Shown one piece after another: positions 62,103 to 64,000 of a stretch of 64,000 nt of DNA (positions are counted from its first letter, which is position 1; each line of letters begins with the position of its first letter). The stretch comes from Chthonomonadia bacterium (lineage in GTDB: Bacteria; Armatimonadota; HRBIN16). Both the position numbers and the translations under genes were made by a program. The stretch lies in assembly GCA_013314755.1 (NCBI GenBank), contig JABUFA010000010.1:42270-106269 (forward strand), read 5' to 3'. The notes beneath the pieces are model-generated. The model saw nothing but the letters and a program-made list of their open reading frames with translations, was not told where the DNA came from and searched no databases.

Positions 62103-63260
62103 CTATCGGCGCCTCAACAGCCACGCCAGGCTGGCGATTGCCGACAGCATGGACAGCGCGGTGCCCAGGTTAAACTGCTCGCGCGGCCGTTCGGCAACCA
62201 CAATCTGGTCGTTTGGTTCGAGGTAGATGTCGTCTGCTTTGCCTTCCTCGATTTCGCCGAAGTTCACCTTCAGCGTCTGGCGTTTGGTGGAGCCGGGCAC
62301 AGCACGCAGAATTTTGATGTCCCACTTGCGGGCGAATGGGCTGAAGCCCCCAGCGGCGCCAATCGCCTCACTCAGGCGCATGCGTCCCACCAGCGGCACG
62401 GGACCGGGACGCATCACCCCGCCGAACACCGAAACGGTCACCGATTCCTGCACGGTGGGCACCAGGATGCGGTCGCCGTTCTTCAGCACCACCTGCTTGC
62501 TGGGGTCCTGAGACATGGCTTCGGTGTAGTTGACGGGGATCTCTTCGGTAGAGCCTTCGTGGCGGATGGTGATGCGCATGTTATCCGCGTTGGGCGACAG
62601 TCCACCTACCTGCAGGATGGCCTCCCGGAAAGTGCTTCCCTCCTGAAGCGTCACGGGTCCTGGGCGTGCCACTGCGCCGGTCACATATACGGTCATCATC
62701 TGTTTGGCGGGCACAAGCACCACATCATCTGGCATGATTTCCACGTTTGCGGCAGGGTCACCAAATTTGATGAACCGCTCCAGGTCCAGCGTCATCTCAG
62801 CGGGGGCAGGTTGTTTGCGGGTCAGCTTGATACGCGCCAGGTCGGCGCCCGGTTCAGGCTCTGCTGCCTGGATGACCTCAATCAGGCGGGTGGGGAGGTT
62901 CTCTTTGAGCGGTATCTTGCCTCCTTTGCGCACCGCGCCGGTGACCGTGACATAGCGGGGAAATCGCTCCAGGATCACCACAGTCAGAACCGGGTCTACG
63001 TAGTACTTCTTGAGCATCTCGGTGAGCTTTTTGGTCAGGCTCTCTTCCGTCTCCCCGGCGACCTTGATGGAACCCAGCAGGGGCATCTTGATGTAGCCGT
63101 TGTCGTCTACTTTATATTGCCCGCTGAGGTCCTTATCGCCGACCAGGGTGATGCCCAGTGTATCGCCTGCACCGATGCGGATTGGTTCGCTTTGCGCCAG
63201 CACCGATGGGATAGCCACAGCTATCATCAGCAGGATGAAAAGAATCGTTACACGCTTCAT
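62103..63260 (-). CDS. Wza-like polysaccharide export protein with SLBB domains
   Basis: 385-residue exported protein from ATG 63260. A signal peptide (about 1-22, ending VLAQ) is not followed by a lipobox cysteine. Residues about 25-100 are the poly-export domain (IRIGAGDTLGITLVGDKDL). Three SLBB-like repeats follow, opening at VTVTGAVRKGG (near 106), VYVTGAVARPG (near 202) and VSVFGGVMRPG (near 283). The protein ends in a hydrophobic helix (LGTALSMLSAIASLAWLL), like the C-terminal helix by which Wza crosses the outer membrane. It probably secretes the polymer built with the UDP- and dTDP-sugar enzymes downstream. Confidence 0.88.
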   Translation of the reverse strand: MKRVTILFILLMIAVAIPSVLAQSEPIRIGAGDTLGITLVGDKDLSGQYKVDDNGYIKMPLLGSIKVAGETEESLTKKLTEMLKKYYVDPVLTVVILERFPRYVTVTGAVRKGGKIPLKENLPTRLIEVIQAAEPEPGADLARIKLTRKQPAPAEMTLDLERFIKFGDPAANVEIMPDDVVLVPAKQMMTVYVTGAVARPGPVTLQEGSTFREAILQVGGLSPNADNMRITIRHEGSTEEIPVNYTEAMSQDPSKQVVLKNGDRILVPTVQESVTVSVFGGVMRPGPVPLVGRMRLSEAIGAAGGFSPFARKWDIKILRAVPGSTKRQTLKVNFGEIEEGKADDIYLEPNDQIVVAERPREQFNLGTALSMLSAIASLAWLLRRR

Positions 63261-63338
63261 AGGCGGCGGAACCCCCTTCTTGTGGCTTGAGTATGTGTCC
63301 ACAGGTGTATTGTACCCCTTATTCGAGCAACGATGTTG

Positions 63339-63363
63339 CCCGTGATGCCCGCGCAATCACGGG
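63339..63363. promoter_or_regulatory. Inverted repeat upstream of the Wza-like gene
   Basis: CCCGTGAT and ATCACGGG form a perfect 8-bp dyad with a 9-base spacer, about 80 bases before the Wza-like start and in a region without genes. It could be an operator or a small stem-loop; no regulator is adjacent. Confidence 0.3.
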
Positions 63364-63467
63364 TTTCTGCGATATATTATCGGAATCCGTCGCCGAGTCC
63401 GACAGTGCGTTACCCAGGGAAACCCGCTGGGAACCCTTGCCCTCCACAGGATAACGCATCCACCAAC

Positions 63468-63696
63468 TTGGAGGGCGAACCTCCCGGTGAGCCGACCGTA
63501 GGGGCAACCCCCTGTGGTTGCCCTCTGACTTCCAGCAGGCGGGCAGGAATTGTCCCCCTGCTTGCGGGGGGACCACAGGGGGCTGATACCTCAAACGGCT
63601 CAGCGGGGGATGCGGAGCAAAACCCCTCTCCCAACCTCTCCCCGACGCGGGGAGAGGCGACGCTCTCATGCTGGATGGCGAACCTCCCGGCGAGCC
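63468..63696. repeat. Palindromic repeat mosaic, copy 6
   Basis: Modules: inverted A (63468-63493), inverted D (GTAGGGGCAACCCCCTGTGG, 63498-63523), F (GTCCCCCTGCTTGCGGGGGG, from 63552) with the linker CTGATACCTCAAACGGCTC, inverted B (AACCCCTCTCCCAACCTCTC and hairpin, 63619-63657) and inverted A (63672-63696). This copy lies between divergent genes, so repeats are found in every kind of intergenic setting. Confidence 0.85.
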
Positions 63697-63757
63697 GTCA
63701 ACCTAACCTGAACGGAAAGATTTTTCGAAAAATCCCTCCCAAACAGCCCAAAACCTG

Positions 63758-63786
63758 TTGACTCTGATAAACATACCTGCTATACT
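63758..63786 (+). promoter_or_regulatory. Strong promoter of the last gene
   Basis: TTGACT (63758-63763) and TATACT (63781-63786) with a 17-base spacer. The transcript has a leader of about 80 bases, including a GCTCCC...GGGAGAGC partial stem, before a strong AAAAGGAGGG site. Confidence 0.75.
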
Positions 63787-63873
63787 ATATCCAAAACATA
63801 TAGCACAGCTCCCGCAGTGGGTTTGGGAGAGCCAAGACACTTTCTCAACAACACAAAAGGAGGGTGCTTTAAG

Positions 63874-63990
63874 ATGCTGAGACGCTTTCCGTTTGTGCGT
63901 ACACTCGCAACGGTATGCATCCTGAGCCTCACGGTGCAAATCGCTGCACCAGTCCTCTCCGCTCCCCAATTGGCTGTGCGGGGGGGGTAA
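63874..63990 (+). pseudogene. Secreted protein N-terminus stopped at an 8-G run
   Basis: The ATG at 63874, after AAAAGGAGGG, opens a signal peptide (MLRRFPFVRTLATVCILSLT, cleavage after VLSA). Seventeen bases of coding later a run of eight G is followed directly by TAA, giving only 38 residues. Adding or removing one G opens the frame to the window end (VRGGVKA or VRGGKSDN). So this is either a sequencing error, a frameshifted gene or a phase-variable secreted protein. The rest lies outside the window. The strong promoter and ribosome site argue that it is a real, well-expressed gene. Confidence 0.6.
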
Positions 63991-64000
63991 AAGCGACAAC

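Noticed and set aside
61773-63290. 505-residue plus-strand ORF across rsmG and the exporter
   Set aside because: Antisense to two recognisable genes; composition (His, Gln, Arg, Leu) is typical of a shadow frame.
63703-63999. 98-residue minus-strand ORF at the end of the window
   Set aside because: It runs antisense through a strong plus-strand promoter and a signal-peptide start and has no family features.
1-64000. tRNA or rRNA genes
   Set aside because: Gaps larger than 70 bases were read for cloverleaf patterns and CCA ends; none was convincing.

Overview
The window is GC-rich, densely coded bacterial chromosome. It carries a type IV pilus machine with a secretin (so an outer membrane is expected), a two-gene end of diaminopimelate synthesis using an LL-DAP aminotransferase, a Wza-type polysaccharide export protein, several large secreted or sugar-acting enzymes (DUF4838, DUF6259, GH172/DUF2961, GH29, GH38) and a sugar ABC importer. 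This mix, with many interspersed palindromic repeats, fits a free-living polysaccharide-degrading bacterium such as an Armatimonadota lineage. That placement is inference from gene content; no rRNA or tRNA gene lies in the window.

Layout. 1-3345: end of a hydroxypyruvate isomerase-like gene, then a convergent sugar ABC importer (two permeases, one binding protein). 3346-8840: leucine biosynthesis leuCD, a coiled-coil nuclease-fold-like protein and a DUF4838 protein. 9220-13714 (minus): glnE and der. 13912-24558 (plus): type IV pilus operon pilM-N-O-P-Q-pilB-HDOD-pilT-pilC. 24601-28502: an NO-stress module with an Rrf2 regulator divergent from quinol NO reductase, a cupin and an RIC-type repair protein, with overlapping promoters and a palindromic operator candidate. 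28599-36199 (minus): YbaK, two large glycan-active proteins, a YdjC deacetylase, a cupin and a P-II-like protein. 36388-39819: miaA, hfq, dapF, dapL. 40291-48745: CPA2 antiporter, then DUF4432 epimerase-like, GH29 and GH38. 48818-50692: a lower-GC restriction-modification cassette whose nuclease closely resembles EcoRI. 51025-53555 (minus): PGI/PMI, then the rpsF-ssb-rpsR operon. 53701-54125: MNT nucleotidyltransferase with a truncated HEPN partner. 54317-58021: methylthioadenosine and purine salvage (mtnP, mtnA, apt, NCS2 permease). 58055-63260 (minus): UDP-sugar dehydrogenase, dTDP-glucose dehydratase, GIY-YIG/DUF123, rsmG, Wza-like exporter. 63874 onward: start of a secreted protein that hits a stop at an 8-G run.

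Six intergenic stretches (about 8876-9210, 29144-29375, 39833-40204, 50765-51005, 60546-60951, 63468-63696) are mosaics of the same small palindromic modules in different orders and orientations. This interspersed repeat system is the most unusual feature of the window. One copy runs into the DUF123 gene and supplies its C-terminus. The EcoRI-like cassette and the Rrf2/qNOR control region are the next most interesting items.
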